From positions 1-64,000 of the forward strand of contig NZ_JAUYNT010000014.1 of assembly GCF_030698175.1 (NCBI RefSeq): a DNA stretch of 64,000 nt, read 5' to 3'. The position numbers and the translations under genes are program-made. The stretch comes from Pseudomonas sp. (GTDB lineage Bacteria > Pseudomonadota > Gammaproteobacteria > Pseudomonadales > Pseudomonadaceae). Below, in pieces: positions 54,926-64,000 of this stretch. How positions within the stretch are numbered: position 1 is the first letter of the stretch; every line of letters begins with the position of its first letter. The notes beneath the pieces were generated by a model. It saw nothing but the letters and a program-made list of their open reading frames with translations, did no database searches and was not told where the DNA came from.

Positions 54926-55834
54926 TTAATTGTGCTGAAGACTGTTTTGCCACCACGCCAAGGTGTCGTTTAAACCACTGTGCAGATCCACCTGTGCTTG
55001 CCAGCCAAGACTCGTCAACTTTTGTATATCGGCCACCAGCAACGGCGGATCGCCGGCCGGTGCCGCGATAGCGCCAAACCGTAGCAGCTCCTGCCGACCG
55101 AGTTGGCTGGCCAGGTATTCAACCACCGCTTGCAACCGTGTTGGTTGCCCACTGGCAATATTGAAGGCGCCGCAAGCCTGCACTTCAAGCAAGTGCAATA
55201 GCGCGCTGGCCACATCCTTAACATGAATAAAATCACGCAACTGCTGCCCGTGGCTGCAGCGCGCCTCTTGCCCACGCAACAAAGCCTGACAAGTCGCGGG
55301 CAGCAGCCGCCCCGACGGCTCGTGCGGGCCATAGACTTGAAAGATCCGCCCCCAGGCGACCGGCATTCCGTGCACCTGGGTAAAGACCTCACTCAACTCC
55401 CGCGCCGCGTTTTTGCAGCGACCGTAAACCGTCGCCGACTGCAAAGGTGTGAGCTCCTCTTGGCAGTAGCCATAGCGCCAGTCGTATTCGGCACAGGTGC
55501 CGGCAATTACCGCAGCTTCACCGCCGTTAAGCCGAAAAGCATCAAGCAACTCCAAGGTCGCGCGAACCCACAACAGATTTTCCGCCGAAGTCCAGTAACT
55601 GCCAGGCTTCGCGCACCACGCCAGGTGCACTAACTGCTGCGGACGCAGCTTGGCCAGCAGCGCACTAACCGCCACACCATCGAGCAAATCAACTCGATAC
55701 CATTGCACGCGCGGATCACCAGCCGCCGAATTAAGGCCATGCACAGCATGCACCTGCAGACCTTTAGCCAGCAGCTCCTGCAGCACATATCTGCCGACAA
55801 AACCGCCGGCGCCGGTAACCAGTACGCTGCTCAT
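54926..55834 (-). CDS. NAD(P)-dependent sugar epimerase/4-ketoreductase (SDR)
   Basis: A 302-residue extended short-chain dehydrogenase. The nucleotide-binding motif VTGAGGFVGRYVLQEL begins at residue 6, and catalytic YGRCKNAARE (YxxxK) is at about 129. The start ATG at 55834 lies one base after the methyltransferase stop; a 93-residue upstream extension inside that gene is rejected. By operon position it most likely reduces the 4-keto group of the C-methylated CDP-sugar, comparable with NovS-type reductases, but epimerase activity is also possible. Confidence 0.8.
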   Translation of the reverse strand: MSSVLVTGAGGFVGRYVLQELLAKGLQVHAVHGLNSAAGDPRVQWYRVDLLDGVAVSALLAKLRPQQLVHLAWCAKPGSYWTSAENLLWVRATLELLDAFRLNGGEAAVIAGTCAEYDWRYGYCQEELTPLQSATVYGRCKNAARELSEVFTQVHGMPVAWGRIFQVYGPHEPSGRLLPATCQALLRGQEARCSHGQQLRDFIHVKDVASALLHLLEVQACGAFNIASGQPTRLQAVVEYLASQLGRQELLRFGAIAAPAGDPPLLVADIQKLTSLGWQAQVDLHSGLNDTLAWWQNSLQHN

Positions 55835-55835
55835 C

Positions 55836-57059
55836 TCAACACTTGCGCAGCTGAGGGACTGCGACGACGAACTGGCCGCCCCAAGAGCGCACTTCGGCCA
55901 ACTGCTGGGTGACCTCATCGAGCAGGTTCCACGGCAGCACCAGCACGTAGTCGGGTTTTTCATCGGCGATACGTTGCGGCGCCACCACGGCAATGCGGCT
56001 ACCGGGCAAGTATTTACCCTGTTTATGCGGGTTAGCATCGGCGACCCAGGCCAAGAGATCGGCGCGCACCCCGGCGTAGTTGAGCAAGGTATTGCCCTTG
56101 GCCGCCGCGCCATAGCCCACTACCCGCTTACCGTCAGCCTTGGCCTGCAGCAAAAAACGCAACAGCTGATGTTTGATCTGCTCGGCAGCCGGCGCGAGGC
56201 TCGCGTAGTAAGCCGCGGTGCGCATGCCGGCACGCTCTTCCCGCGCCAGCAATGCGGCGACACTGGCGTTAGCCCCCTGCGGACCGCCGACTCGCTGCAC
56301 ATACACCCGCAGTGAGCCGCCATGGGTCGGTAACTCCTCGACATCGAAAATCGCCAGGCCATTACGGGCACACAGGGTCTGCACCGCCGTTAGCGACAGA
56401 TAGCTGTAGTGCTCGTGATAAAGGGTGTCGAACTGGTTATCTGCCATTAGTCGCAGCAAATGGGGAAACTCAAAAGTAGCCACGCCGGCAGGCTTTAACA
56501 GGCAGGCAAATCCTTGCAGAAAATCGTTGATATCCGGCACATGGGCCAGCACGTTGTTGGCCACCATCAAGTCCGCCGAGCGGCCCTGCCCTACCAGGGT
56601 TTCAGCAGTCTGCACGCCGAAGAACAGCTCCTGAATCTCGATGCCCTTCTCCCGCGCCGCCCGCGCGGTGCTGGCGGTGGGCTCAACCCCGAAGCACGGA
56701 ATTCCGCGCTGAGCCACGTATTGCAACAGATAACCGTCGTTGGCGGCGATTTCCACCACCACACTCTGGGCGCCCAAGGCAAAACGTTCGACCATCTGCG
56801 CGACGTAGCGCTCGGCATGGGCCAGCCAAGAACTGGAGTAGGAGCTGAAATAGGCATAGTCGGCATCAAACAGGCTGTCCGCAGCACGAAAATCCTCGGT
56901 CTGCACCAACCAGCAATGCTGGCAGACCATGACTCGCAGTGGCACCCATTGCTCGGCCTGATTCAGTTGCTCGGCGGCCAAGTAGGCATTTGACGGCGGC
57001 GCAGTACCCAGATCAATCAAAGACAGGGACAGCGGTGTGGCACAACCACGACAATTCAT
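55836..57059 (-). CDS. Sugar C-methyltransferase (TylCIII/NovU type)
   Basis: A 407-residue enzyme in three parts. The N-terminal zinc-binding domain starts MNCRGCATPLSLSLIDLG, with a second pair in CQHC near residue 47. A central SAM-binding domain follows (VVVEIAANDGYLLQYVAQRG, about 97-116), then a C-terminal domain after DTLYHEHYSYLSL (about 212). This architecture is that of C-methyltransferases acting on NDP-4-keto-6-deoxysugars, which add methyl at C3 or C5. It overlaps the epimerase gene by four bases. Confidence 0.85.
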   Translation of the reverse strand: MNCRGCATPLSLSLIDLGTAPPSNAYLAAEQLNQAEQWVPLRVMVCQHCWLVQTEDFRAADSLFDADYAYFSSYSSSWLAHAERYVAQMVERFALGAQSVVVEIAANDGYLLQYVAQRGIPCFGVEPTASTARAAREKGIEIQELFFGVQTAETLVGQGRSADLMVANNVLAHVPDINDFLQGFACLLKPAGVATFEFPHLLRLMADNQFDTLYHEHYSYLSLTAVQTLCARNGLAIFDVEELPTHGGSLRVYVQRVGGPQGANASVAALLAREERAGMRTAAYYASLAPAAEQIKHQLLRFLLQAKADGKRVVGYGAAAKGNTLLNYAGVRADLLAWVADANPHKQGKYLPGSRIAVVAPQRIADEKPDYVLVLPWNLLDEVTQQLAEVRSWGGQFVVAVPQLRKC

Positions 57060-57616
57060 TGACGCACTCCTTGAAAACCCTCAGCCACTAGCGGGTGCAG
57101 CGCATCGCGAGCCGACAGATTAGTCACTGGCAATGGCCAGCTAATCGCCAGACGCGGATCGCTCACCCGCAAACCACCCTCATGCTCGGGGGCGTAGTCG
57201 GCACTGTGCAAATAGAGCAATTCGGCATCCGCGCTGAGCGCCTGAAAACCATGGGCAAAACCCGGCGGCAATAACAAACTGCGACCATCGCCGGCGACCA
57301 GATGCTCGGCATGCCAGTGCAGATAAGTCGGCGAATCCTGGCGAATATCCACCGCCACATCCCAAACCTCACCACGCAAGCAGCTGATCAATTTGGCCTC
57401 AGCCTGGGGGGCGCGCTGAAAATGCAAGCCGCGCACAGTGCCTTGCTCGTCGGTGCGTGAATGATTGATCTGCCGAACATGAAAAGGCTGACCGAAGGCG
57501 GCCAGACTGCCCTCGCAAAAAAGCCGGGCGAAGCGCCCGCGCGGGTCCTCATGGACCTGGTGCTGCAGGCAGAACAAGCCAGCCAGCGGCAACTCAATGA
57601 GCTTCATCTCACTCAT
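57056..57616 (-). CDS. RmlC-like NDP-4-keto-6-deoxyhexose 3,5-epimerase family
   Basis: A 186-residue cupin of the dTDP-4-dehydrorhamnose 3,5-epimerase family. The catalytic His is in TVRGLHFQRAPQAEAKLISC and the active-site Tyr in YLHSADYAPEHEGGLRVSDP. Because its neighbours make a CDP-sugar, it probably acts on CDP-4-keto-6-deoxyglucose, at C3 and/or C5. ATG at 57616 overlaps the rfbG stop; ATG at 57607 is an alternative. Confidence 0.82.
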   Translation of the reverse strand: MSEMKLIELPLAGLFCLQHQVHEDPRGRFARLFCEGSLAAFGQPFHVRQINHSRTDEQGTVRGLHFQRAPQAEAKLISCLRGEVWDVAVDIRQDSPTYLHWHAEHLVAGDGRSLLLPPGFAHGFQALSADAELLYLHSADYAPEHEGGLRVSDPRLAISWPLPVTNLSARDALHPLVAEGFQGVRQ

Positions 57617-58695
57617 TCCGCACTCCAATAGTCCGCCAATTGCTGCAGCGTCAGCGCCGACAAATCGTCGCCACGTTGCCACGCCAGGTGCCAGTCGAGG
57701 GTCCGTTGCAAACAGGTGTCCAGCGACCAGCGGGGGTGCCAGCCGAGTAGCTGGCGGGCGCGGCTGCTGTCCAGGCGCAGTAAACCGGCCTCATGCAAGT
57801 CACTCGCTTCAATCTGCAACCCCGGCGCTGCCGGCCAGCGCGCCGCGAGGCGCTCGACCACCGCACCGACACTGCACATATCCGCCTCGACCGGGCCGAA
57901 GTTCCACGCCCCGGCCACTGCCGAACCTTGCTGATACAGTCCTTGGGCCAGCTGCAGGTAACCGGCCAGCGGCTCCAGCGCGTGCTGCCACGGGCGCACT
58001 GCGTGCGGGTAGCGCAAGGTCACCGGCTCGCCCCGCGACCAAGACGCAAACACGTCGGGGATCAGTCGGTCGGCGGCAAAGTCGCCACCGCCCAGCACAT
58101 TGCCGGCCCGCGCCGTGGCGATGGCCAAGCCATGTTCGGCGTAGCGGCCGGCTGGAAAATAGGAGCAGGCAAAAGACTGCGCCAACAACTCACAACAGGC
58201 CTTGCTGCTGCTGTAGGGGTCATGCCCGCCAAGGGCTTCATTCTCACGATAAGACCAGGCCCACTCCTGGTTGGCGTAGACCTTGTCGGTGGTCACCAGC
58301 ACGCAGGCGCGCACGCAGGTCACGTGGCGAATTGCCTCCAATAGATGCAGGGTGCCCATCACATTACTGGCATAGGTACCGACCGGGTCGCGATAACCTT
58401 CGCGCACCAGCGGTTGCGCGGCCAGGTGCAGGACGATTTCCGGCTGCACCTCATTCACCAACGCCTGCAGTGCAGCCAGGTCACGCAAATCGCCGATCCG
58501 GCTGTCGATGCCCTCGCCGACCCGCGCCAACTCGAACAAACTTGGAATGGTATTGGGCGCCAAGGCGAAGCCCGTTACCTGCGCGCCCCAACTGCGCAAC
58601 CACAGCGCCAGCCAGCCGCCTTTAAAGCCCGTATGGCCGGTGAGTAATACCCGTTTTCCTGCCCAGAACTGCCGATCTAAGACCACTGCTTCCAC
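57613..58695 (-). CDS. rfbG: CDP-glucose 4,6-dehydratase
   Basis: This converts CDP-glucose to CDP-4-keto-6-deoxyglucose. It is an extended SDR enzyme of about 360 residues with the NAD-binding motif [20 protein letters not shown] and [16 protein letters not shown], including the dehydratase hallmark around [15 protein letters not shown] supplies the YxxxK pair. Translation starts at GTG, either 58695 (GGAG site seven bases off) or 58686, overlapping the end of rfbF. Confidence 0.88.
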   Translation of the reverse strand: MEAVVLDRQFWAGKRVLLTGHTGFKGGWLALWLRSWGAQVTGFALAPNTIPSLFELARVGEGIDSRIGDLRDLAALQALVNEVQPEIVLHLAAQPLVREGYRDPVGTYASNVMGTLHLLEAIRHVTCVRACVLVTTDKVYANQEWAWSYRENEALGGHDPYSSSKACCELLAQSFACSYFPAGRYAEHGLAIATARAGNVLGGGDFAADRLIPDVFASWSRGEPVTLRYPHAVRPWQHALEPLAGYLQLAQGLYQQGSAVAGAWNFGPVEADMCSVGAVVERLAARWPAAPGLQIEASDLHEAGLLRLDSSRARQLLGWHPRWSLDTCLQRTLDWHLAWQRGDDLSALTLQQLADYWSAE

Positions 58696-59450
58696 GGGGC
58701 CTCTCCACTTTGCCAGAGCTGTTCCAGGTAGTTCTTGTCCCGCAGGGTGTCCATCGGGTGCCAGAAGCCTTCGTGTTGAAAGGCCTGCAGTTGATCTTGC
58801 GCAGCCAACTGAATCAAGGGTTCGGCTTCCCAAGAGGTGTCATCGTCGGCAATCAGGGGCAGCACCTTGGGCGACAGCACAAAGAAGCCACCATTGATCC
58901 AGCCACCATCGCCACGCGGTTTTTCGGTGAAACCACGCACCGCATTACCATCACGTTCCAATGCGCCATAACGACCCGGCGGCTGCACGGCGGTAACCGT
59001 GGCCAGTTTGCCGTGCGCTTGATGAAAGGCTACCAGCGCGGCGATATTCAGGTCAGAAACGCCATCGCCATAGGTAAAGCAGAAGGCTTCTTCGTTTTCC
59101 AGATAGGCACCCGCGCGGCGTAAACGCCCGCCAGTCATGGTTTCCTCACCCGTGTCGACCAGGGTCACCCGCCACGGCTCGCTGTAGTTTTGATGCACTT
59201 CCATCTGATTGCTGCGCATATCAAAGGTGACATCGGAGGTGTGCAAAAAATAGTTGGCGAAAAAATCTTTGATCGCATAGCCCTTGTAGCCCAGGCAAAT
59301 GACAAAGTCCTGAATGCCGTGGGCCGAGTACTGCTTCATTATGTGCCAGAGAATCGGCTTGCCGCCGATCTCGATCATCGGTTTAGGCTTTAAGTGCGAT
59401 TCTTCGCTAATGCGCGTGCCCAGGCCACCGGCCAGAATGACTGCTTTCAT
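58677..59450 (-). CDS. rfbF: Glucose-1-phosphate cytidylyltransferase
   Basis: It makes CDP-glucose from CTP and glucose-1-phosphate, the first step of the CDP-deoxyhexose branch. The 257-residue nucleotidyltransferase starts [20 protein letters not shown] and shows [20 protein letters not shown] and the sugar-binding [20 protein letters not shown]. Start and stop overlap both neighbours, showing tight translational coupling. Confidence 0.93.
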   Translation of the reverse strand: MKAVILAGGLGTRISEESHLKPKPMIEIGGKPILWHIMKQYSAHGIQDFVICLGYKGYAIKDFFANYFLHTSDVTFDMRSNQMEVHQNYSEPWRVTLVDTGEETMTGGRLRRAGAYLENEEAFCFTYGDGVSDLNIAALVAFHQAHGKLATVTAVQPPGRYGALERDGNAVRGFTEKPRGDGGWINGGFFVLSPKVLPLIADDDTSWEAEPLIQLAAQDQLQAFQHEGFWHPMDTLRDKNYLEQLWQSGEAPWKQWS

Positions 59451-62272
59451 TATTGTTCTCCTTGTTCACAGAAGCGCTGCCACATCTGCTGGTAGGTTTG
59501 TTCCATGCGCTGGGTAAAATCTGCTGCATTACATAACTTCGAAGCGCGCATTTCCTCACGTAACCCTTGACGAATAAGCGCCAGCTTCTCGATATCAGAA
59601 GCCAGCAGTACCAATTTATCGAGGTATTGCTCTTCGGTCTCGGCAGCCCACTCCTGACGACCCAAACCGCCGAGAATCAACGAACCGACCCGGCCCATTG
59701 ACGGTCGATCACGCAGCGTGACGTAGGGCAATCCCATCCATAGACTTTCATAGAGCGTGGTGCCGGAATTATGCGGGAAACAATCTAAAGCGATGTCCAT
59801 CGTCGAGAGCACATCCCACACCGGCGAGGTAAAACCAAAATGCAACCGCTCAGGCTCGATACCCTGCTCAGCAAACAGCGTCAAATAGTGCTCACGTAAA
59901 CTCTGGTCATCGAAAGAGCCGCTATCGAGGGTCAAATGTGAGCCAGGCACACGCCTGAGTAACTCTGACCATACACGGATCACTCGGTGATTAAGACGCA
60001 CAGGCCGAGTCAGGCTACCGAACGTAATGTAACCGTTCTGCACTGCCGGCAGCGGCGTAACCTCAGGCATCAGCGGGTTGGGCTGATACGCAATGGCCGG
60101 CCCTGGCATACGCCAAAGCTGCTCGGCGAAAGACGACTCACAGCCCTGCGGGAGCATTTCTGCATCGGCGAGGAAATAATCAACAGCCTTAAGCCCAGTG
60201 CCGAAGGCAAAACCCATCCACCAACTAACCTGCACCGGAGCCGGTTTTAGCGCGAAAATGCTGAGGCCATTGCCTGCAGTATGACCGGCCAAATCAATCA
60301 AGATATCAATTCCATCGGCTCGAATTTGCTCGGCTATCGCCAGATCACTCAACCCTACACAGTGCCGCCAATGATCGGCATAACCCACGAAACGCTCAGT
60401 AACTTGATCTTCACGGCGCACCAGTGAGTAGGCGAACACCTCAACCAGGGCGTGATCATGTTGACTCAGCAACGGCTCAATAAATAACGCACAGACATGA
60501 TGACGAAAGTCTGGTGAGACATAACCAATCCGCAAACGGCGCTTAGAATCAAGCTTATTGGGGTAATCAAAATAGTGCCGCGGCGGAAAGTAACGCTGCA
60601 CCACATCCTGATAAATCGCGAAGACTTGCTCGCCGCTCCAATCTGCATGGTAGTTGGCGAAAAACAAGGTATTGGTACGGGCCAGCGGACCATCGAGCAC
60701 GCCACGAAGCAGTTCGATAGCACCATCCAAATTGCCTAAGTTAGCCTCAACGCCAGCCAGGTTTATTAACACCGGATTAAAGTTAGGATCTAGCTCCAGC
60801 GCCTTCTGATAAGCGACACGAGCCTCCTTCAAGCGACGTCCCGCACCTAAAATATTGCCTAAATTATTCCACAAGTTGGGCTCACTCGGATCCAATGCCA
60901 GGCCAACCTGCATGACCTTCTCAGCCTCATCGAGCAATTGAGCATCCAAATAGGTGTTAGCTAAGTTGTTCCAGGCTTTAGCCTGGTCAGGAGCAATGGC
61001 CAGCGCCCGCATAAAACAGCCCTCGGCTTCATGCTGACGACCCACGGACTGATACACACCACCGAGCATGTTCCAACCCGGCTGATAGTCCGGTTTCAGC
61101 TCCAGACCGCGCAACAGAAAGCCCAGCGCAGTCTGCGGATCTTGCTGTTTCTGGTACCACATACCCAGCCAGCAAAGTGCTTCGTGATGATTCACATTGA
61201 TGCTAAGCGCATGTTCAAGTGACTGCTTTGCCTCATCGGTGGCGATATCAATCAACAACAAAGCCATACCCAGTTGTACCCAGGCATCCGCATTTTTCGG
61301 ACAGGCTTGCGGCCAGGCTCGGGCCACCGCCAAAACATCCTCAACTCGCTGCGCACCGCTATAGAAACTCCAAAGCCGCTGCCAAGCCATGTCGCATTCG
61401 GGATGGCTTTGCGTCAGCTGGCGCAGAGTCGATTCCACCTCGGCGCCCTCTTGCCGGCGCGCATGGCAGGCGGCCAACACCAATGCGGCCCGCCACTGGC
61501 TGGCATCCTGCGCCAACACTTGCTGGGCCAGACGTTGTGCCAAGGTGATGTCATTGTCGAGTTCCAAGTCAGCCCGTGCGGCCAGCAGCTCCATGTCATC
61601 GGCAAAGGCCCGGCAAGCTTGTTTGAGCAACGGATACGCCGGCTTACGCTGCCCCAGGTAATAGCGCGCCAAACTTGCAGCCCGCAGCAAGGCAGGATCC
61701 AGGCTTTCAATATCGCTGGCCAGCGACAGCACATTGTTCCAGTCGGCGGCGGCAAAGGCCTCCAGCAGGCGCTGCTTCAACACCTGCTGCGAGCCTTTGG
61801 CCAAACAGCATTTTTTGTATTTAAGGCCGCTGCCACAGGGGCAGGGATCGTTGCGCCCAGGCTCCACCTCGGCAAACTGACTGATCAATTGCAAGCGCTG
61901 GTGCAACTGGGCGATCAACTCGAGGGTGTCGCGCGCCTCTGCATGCTCAGGTTCAAACTCAAGTACCTGCTGCAAGGCGGCGCGGGCGGCCGGCCAGTCT
62001 TGTAGCTGCAGATATGCCTTGGCCAATTGCATGGCGTATTCGACCTGCGCCGGCTCAAGCTCAAGCAGTTTGTCAAAGGCGCGTTTGGCGGTGGCGCTGT
62101 CATGACTGGCCAGCGCCGCCTCACCGAGCATGGCCCAAGCTTCGCGATCCTCAGGTTGATGGCGCAGCAAGCCATTACAACAGTTGCGGGTGCGGGTGTA
62201 ATCGCCCTCCTCGAAGCCGAGGCGCAGTTGCCGCCGAAAAAACTCCACTAGCCATTCGGTGTCGATTTGCAT
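59450..62272 (-). CDS. SEC-C/TPR/GT41 (OGT-like) protein glycosyltransferase
   Basis: A 940-residue fusion: helical TPR-like repeats (1-130), a zinc-binding SEC-C motif [17 protein letters not shown] (about 152-168), a long second TPR array (to about 560), and a C-terminal OGT-like glycosyltransferase domain ([40 protein letters not shown], then [13 protein letters not shown]). GT41 enzymes O-glycosylate Ser/Thr of proteins. Its position between flgL and the sugar genes near flagellin points to flagellin as acceptor; donor specificity is unknown. Confidence 0.88.
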   Translation of the reverse strand: MQIDTEWLVEFFRRQLRLGFEEGDYTRTRNCCNGLLRHQPEDREAWAMLGEAALASHDSATAKRAFDKLLELEPAQVEYAMQLAKAYLQLQDWPAARAALQQVLEFEPEHAEARDTLELIAQLHQRLQLISQFAEVEPGRNDPCPCGSGLKYKKCCLAKGSQQVLKQRLLEAFAAADWNNVLSLASDIESLDPALLRAASLARYYLGQRKPAYPLLKQACRAFADDMELLAARADLELDNDITLAQRLAQQVLAQDASQWRAALVLAACHARRQEGAEVESTLRQLTQSHPECDMAWQRLWSFYSGAQRVEDVLAVARAWPQACPKNADAWVQLGMALLLIDIATDEAKQSLEHALSINVNHHEALCWLGMWYQKQQDPQTALGFLLRGLELKPDYQPGWNMLGGVYQSVGRQHEAEGCFMRALAIAPDQAKAWNNLANTYLDAQLLDEAEKVMQVGLALDPSEPNLWNNLGNILGAGRRLKEARVAYQKALELDPNFNPVLINLAGVEANLGNLDGAIELLRGVLDGPLARTNTLFFANYHADWSGEQVFAIYQDVVQRYFPPRHYFDYPNKLDSKRRLRIGYVSPDFRHHVCALFIEPLLSQHDHALVEVFAYSLVRREDQVTERFVGYADHWRHCVGLSDLAIAEQIRADGIDILIDLAGHTAGNGLSIFALKPAPVQVSWWMGFAFGTGLKAVDYFLADAEMLPQGCESSFAEQLWRMPGPAIAYQPNPLMPEVTPLPAVQNGYITFGSLTRPVRLNHRVIRVWSELLRRVPGSHLTLDSGSFDDQSLREHYLTLFAEQGIEPERLHFGFTSPVWDVLSTMDIALDCFPHNSGTTLYESLWMGLPYVTLRDRPSMGRVGSLILGGLGRQEWAAETEEQYLDKLVLLASDIEKLALIRQGLREEMRASKLCNAADFTQRMEQTYQQMWQRFCEQGEQ

Positions 62273-62351
62273 GCAGTATCCCGTCAGTTTTCCAGCACTT
62301 TTTCCGCTACTGAAGAGATTAGCAATTTACACGCCAGCCACGCCGAGCAAC

Positions 62352-64000
62352 TTAACGTAGCTGATCAAACAAATTCAGCCCGGCAATTTTCACATAACTC
62401 TGCTGGGCCGCTTCCAGCACTATGGTTTGAAACGACAGTCGCGATAAGGCCTCGGCGTAGTCCAGATCGCGCAGTTCCGACTGCACGGCTTTATTCACCA
62501 GGGTGACATCTTCGTTGTCGTTTTCGGTGGAGTCGACCAGGTTCATCCGTGCGCCAATTTCCGTTTGCACCTCCAGCACCTGACCTATGCCGTTGTCGAG
62601 GTTCTTCAAGGCGATATTGACCTCGTCACGAATCGCCAAGTTACCCACTGGCGAACTGGGGCTCGACTCCAGCGCCTGACGCAGACGCGCGATGGTATTG
62701 AGAATACCCCGCTGCTCTTGAAACTGCGGCTGCACGGTAAATTCATCACCCGTCGCAGCGGCGGCCGAAATGCTGAAATCGGCGCCGTACACACTGATGG
62801 TGTCGGGATAGGGCCCCGCCGCTACGCCACTGGCCACCGGCGTACTGGCCACACCGACCGGCTGCACATACACGTCGTAATTGCTGGCACTGGTGAACCG
62901 CAGCAAAACCCCGGAAGTCGGAAACTGCGCATCGAACACCGCCTGATTGCTGATGACGCCAGAGCCGACCGTGGCAACCGACGCATTGGCCGAGCCTCGC
63001 GTGACGGCAAAGCTGGTCGGCGCCGACTGCAGGGTAAAACTGTGGGTGTTAATTCCAGGGCTGCCGGGCGTTGCGGTATCGGCCAGCAAGCTGTCCAGAT
63101 TCAAATCGTTGTCGCCCGGTTGCAACACCACATCCAACTGAAAACGCATGCCGCGAAAGTTGATTACGTTACCGCTATTGGACAATGGATCAATGGTGCC
63201 GCCATTGCTGGTTTGCGCCGTCACATCGACCCCGGCGCTGTCGTACAAACGAAACGAGGTGCCGCTCACCAAGGCCAAGGAGTAGGGTTCGCCGCTGCGA
63301 AAAGCAGTGTTGAAACTGTCGCTGTCATCCACCAAGCCAGGGGAGATAAACACCCGCTGATTGGCTGCTGGCACAGGTGCAATAGTGGTGGCTGGCAGCG
63401 GCGGCGTCGGCAAGGCCGGGTTATTGACCCCGGAAGCGTTGATGATCCGATTGGCATTAGTCACATCCTCAAACAGCCGGCGACCGTTATCGTTGATCGC
63501 CACCGTGGTCGAGCTGGCCACCTGCAAGCTGCGCTGGCCCTCATCACCGTTATAGGAATAAGTGTTATCCGGGTTGCGCACAAAGGGCTGGGTCTTGCCC
63601 AAAAAACCCGAGAACAGGTATTCACCCCGGGCGTTAGTGCTGTTCATTTGGCTGAGCAACTCGTTCTCACGCTCACCCAACTCTTTGGCAATGGCTTTAC
63701 GATCCTGGCTTGAGAGGGCACCGCCACCGGCCTGCACTGTCAGCTCCCGAATCCGTTGCAGCACGTTAATAGTCGAACTTAAGGTGGTCTCTTCCTGGGT
63801 CAGACTGTTTTTCGCGGCGGTTAAATTCGCCTTGTACTGACCGAAGGTGGCCTGCTGTTGCTCTAACTGCAGCAAGCGCACCGACGCCACCGGATCATCG
63901 GCCGGGGTGAGGATGCGTTTGCCGCTGCTGATCTGCTCCTGGGTCTGGGTAACGTTGGCATAGTTGCGCTGAATGCCGCCAACTCCGTTGTTAAACGTCT
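62352..64000 (-). CDS. flgL: Flagellar hook-associated protein 3 FlgL (start outside window)
   Basis: FlgL (HAP3) joins the hook-filament junction to the filament. The frame is open to the right edge, where TFNNGVGGIQRNYANVTQTQ and QEQISSGKRILTPADDPVAS show the conserved D1 region, so only the first few residues are missing. The C-terminus (EALSRLSFQTIVLEAAQQSY, VKIAGLNLFDQLR) is complete. With at least 548 residues it is longer than the P. aeruginosa protein (about 440), because of an enlarged Thr/Ala/Val-rich middle. Confidence 0.94.
   Translation of the reverse strand, partial: TFNNGVGGIQRNYANVTQTQEQISSGKRILTPADDPVASVRLLQLEQQQATFGQYKANLTAAKNSLTQEETTLSSTINVLQRIRELTVQAGGGALSSQDRKAIAKELGERENELLSQMNSTNARGEYLFSGFLGKTQPFVRNPDNTYSYNGDEGQRSLQVASSTTVAINDNGRRLFEDVTNANRIINASGVNNPALPTPPLPATTIAPVPAANQRVFISPGLVDDSDSFNTAFRSGEPYSLALVSGTSFRLYDSAGVDVTAQTSNGGTIDPLSNSGNVINFRGMRFQLDVVLQPGDNDLNLDSLLADTATPGSPGINTHSFTLQSAPTSFAVTRGSANASVATVGSGVISNQAVFDAQFPTSGVLLRFTSASNYDVYVQPVGVASTPVASGVAAGPYPDTISVYGADFSISAAAATGDEFTVQPQFQEQRGILNTIARLRQALESSPSSPVGNLAIRDEVNIALKNLDNGIGQVLEVQTEIGARMNLVDSTENDNEDVTLVNKAVQSELRDLDYAEALSRLSFQTIVLEAAQQSYVKIAGLNLFDQLR

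Noticed and set aside
1..64000. CRISPR arrays, tRNA or rRNA genes, prophage
   Set aside because: No regularly spaced direct repeats, no cloverleaf-like CCA-ended genes and no phage structural genes were seen on reading the window.

Overview
The window is chromosomal DNA from a gammaproteobacterium of the Pseudomonadaceae. The order ccmI-H-G-F-E-D-C-B-A, then cheW/parA/motDC/cheBAZY/fliA/fleN/flhFA/flhB/fliRQPONML, the fleQ/fleSR regulators and flaG all match the Pseudomonas flagellar/chemotaxis locus. Protein details (FleN, FleQ, MotC/MotD, HsbR/HsbA) agree. Genus or species cannot be fixed from sequence alone; the attC-type cassettes and two flagellin genes would suit an environmental Pseudomonas or Stutzerimonas-like strain.

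Layout. (1) 1-2.4 kb: the right end of an IS3-family element whose transposase carries a nonsense codon, followed by a short integron cassette array without a visible integrase (5'-truncated ORF, MAPEG protein, GNAT acetyltransferase, DinB-fold protein, separated by attC-like sites). (2) 2.5-9.8 kb, minus strand: complete cytochrome c maturation system I operon plus a small lipoprotein. (3) 10.0-11.9 kb, plus strand: a FliK-like and a small FlhB-C-terminal-like protein, divergent from ccm. (4) 12.0-21.1 kb, minus: chemotaxis and stator genes. (5) 21.2-32.1 kb, minus: fliA-fleN-flhF-flhA and flhB-fliR-Q-P-O-N-M-L, split by a REP-like block. (6) 32.4-42.2 kb, minus: fliE-F-G-H-I-J, then an HptB-HsbR-HsbA switch, then fliK. 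(7) 42.4-46.7 kb: fleR, fleS, fleQ. (8) 46.9-53.6 kb: fliT-, fliS-, fliS-, fliD, flaG and two paralogous flagellins. (9) 54.1-62.3 kb: a glycosylation island, then flgL running off the right edge.

How the genes work together. FleQ with sigma-54 starts the cascade; I find GG-N10-GC promoters at the expected places before fliE, fliL, flhA and fleS, and a weaker one before fliD. FleSR drives later genes, and FliA (sigma-28) drives flagellin; an excellent TAAA-N15-GCCGATA promoter lies before the first flagellin. The second flagellin lacks such a promoter and may be under different control.

The most interesting unit is the flgL-proximal island: a SEC-C/TPR/GT41 glycosyltransferase plus translationally coupled genes for CDP-glucose synthesis, 4,6-dehydration, epimerisation, C-methylation, ketoreduction and an O-methyltransferase-like protein. 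Together they predict a CDP-activated, C-methyl-branched 6-deoxyhexose placed on flagellin. The other structures worth checking are listed as findings.
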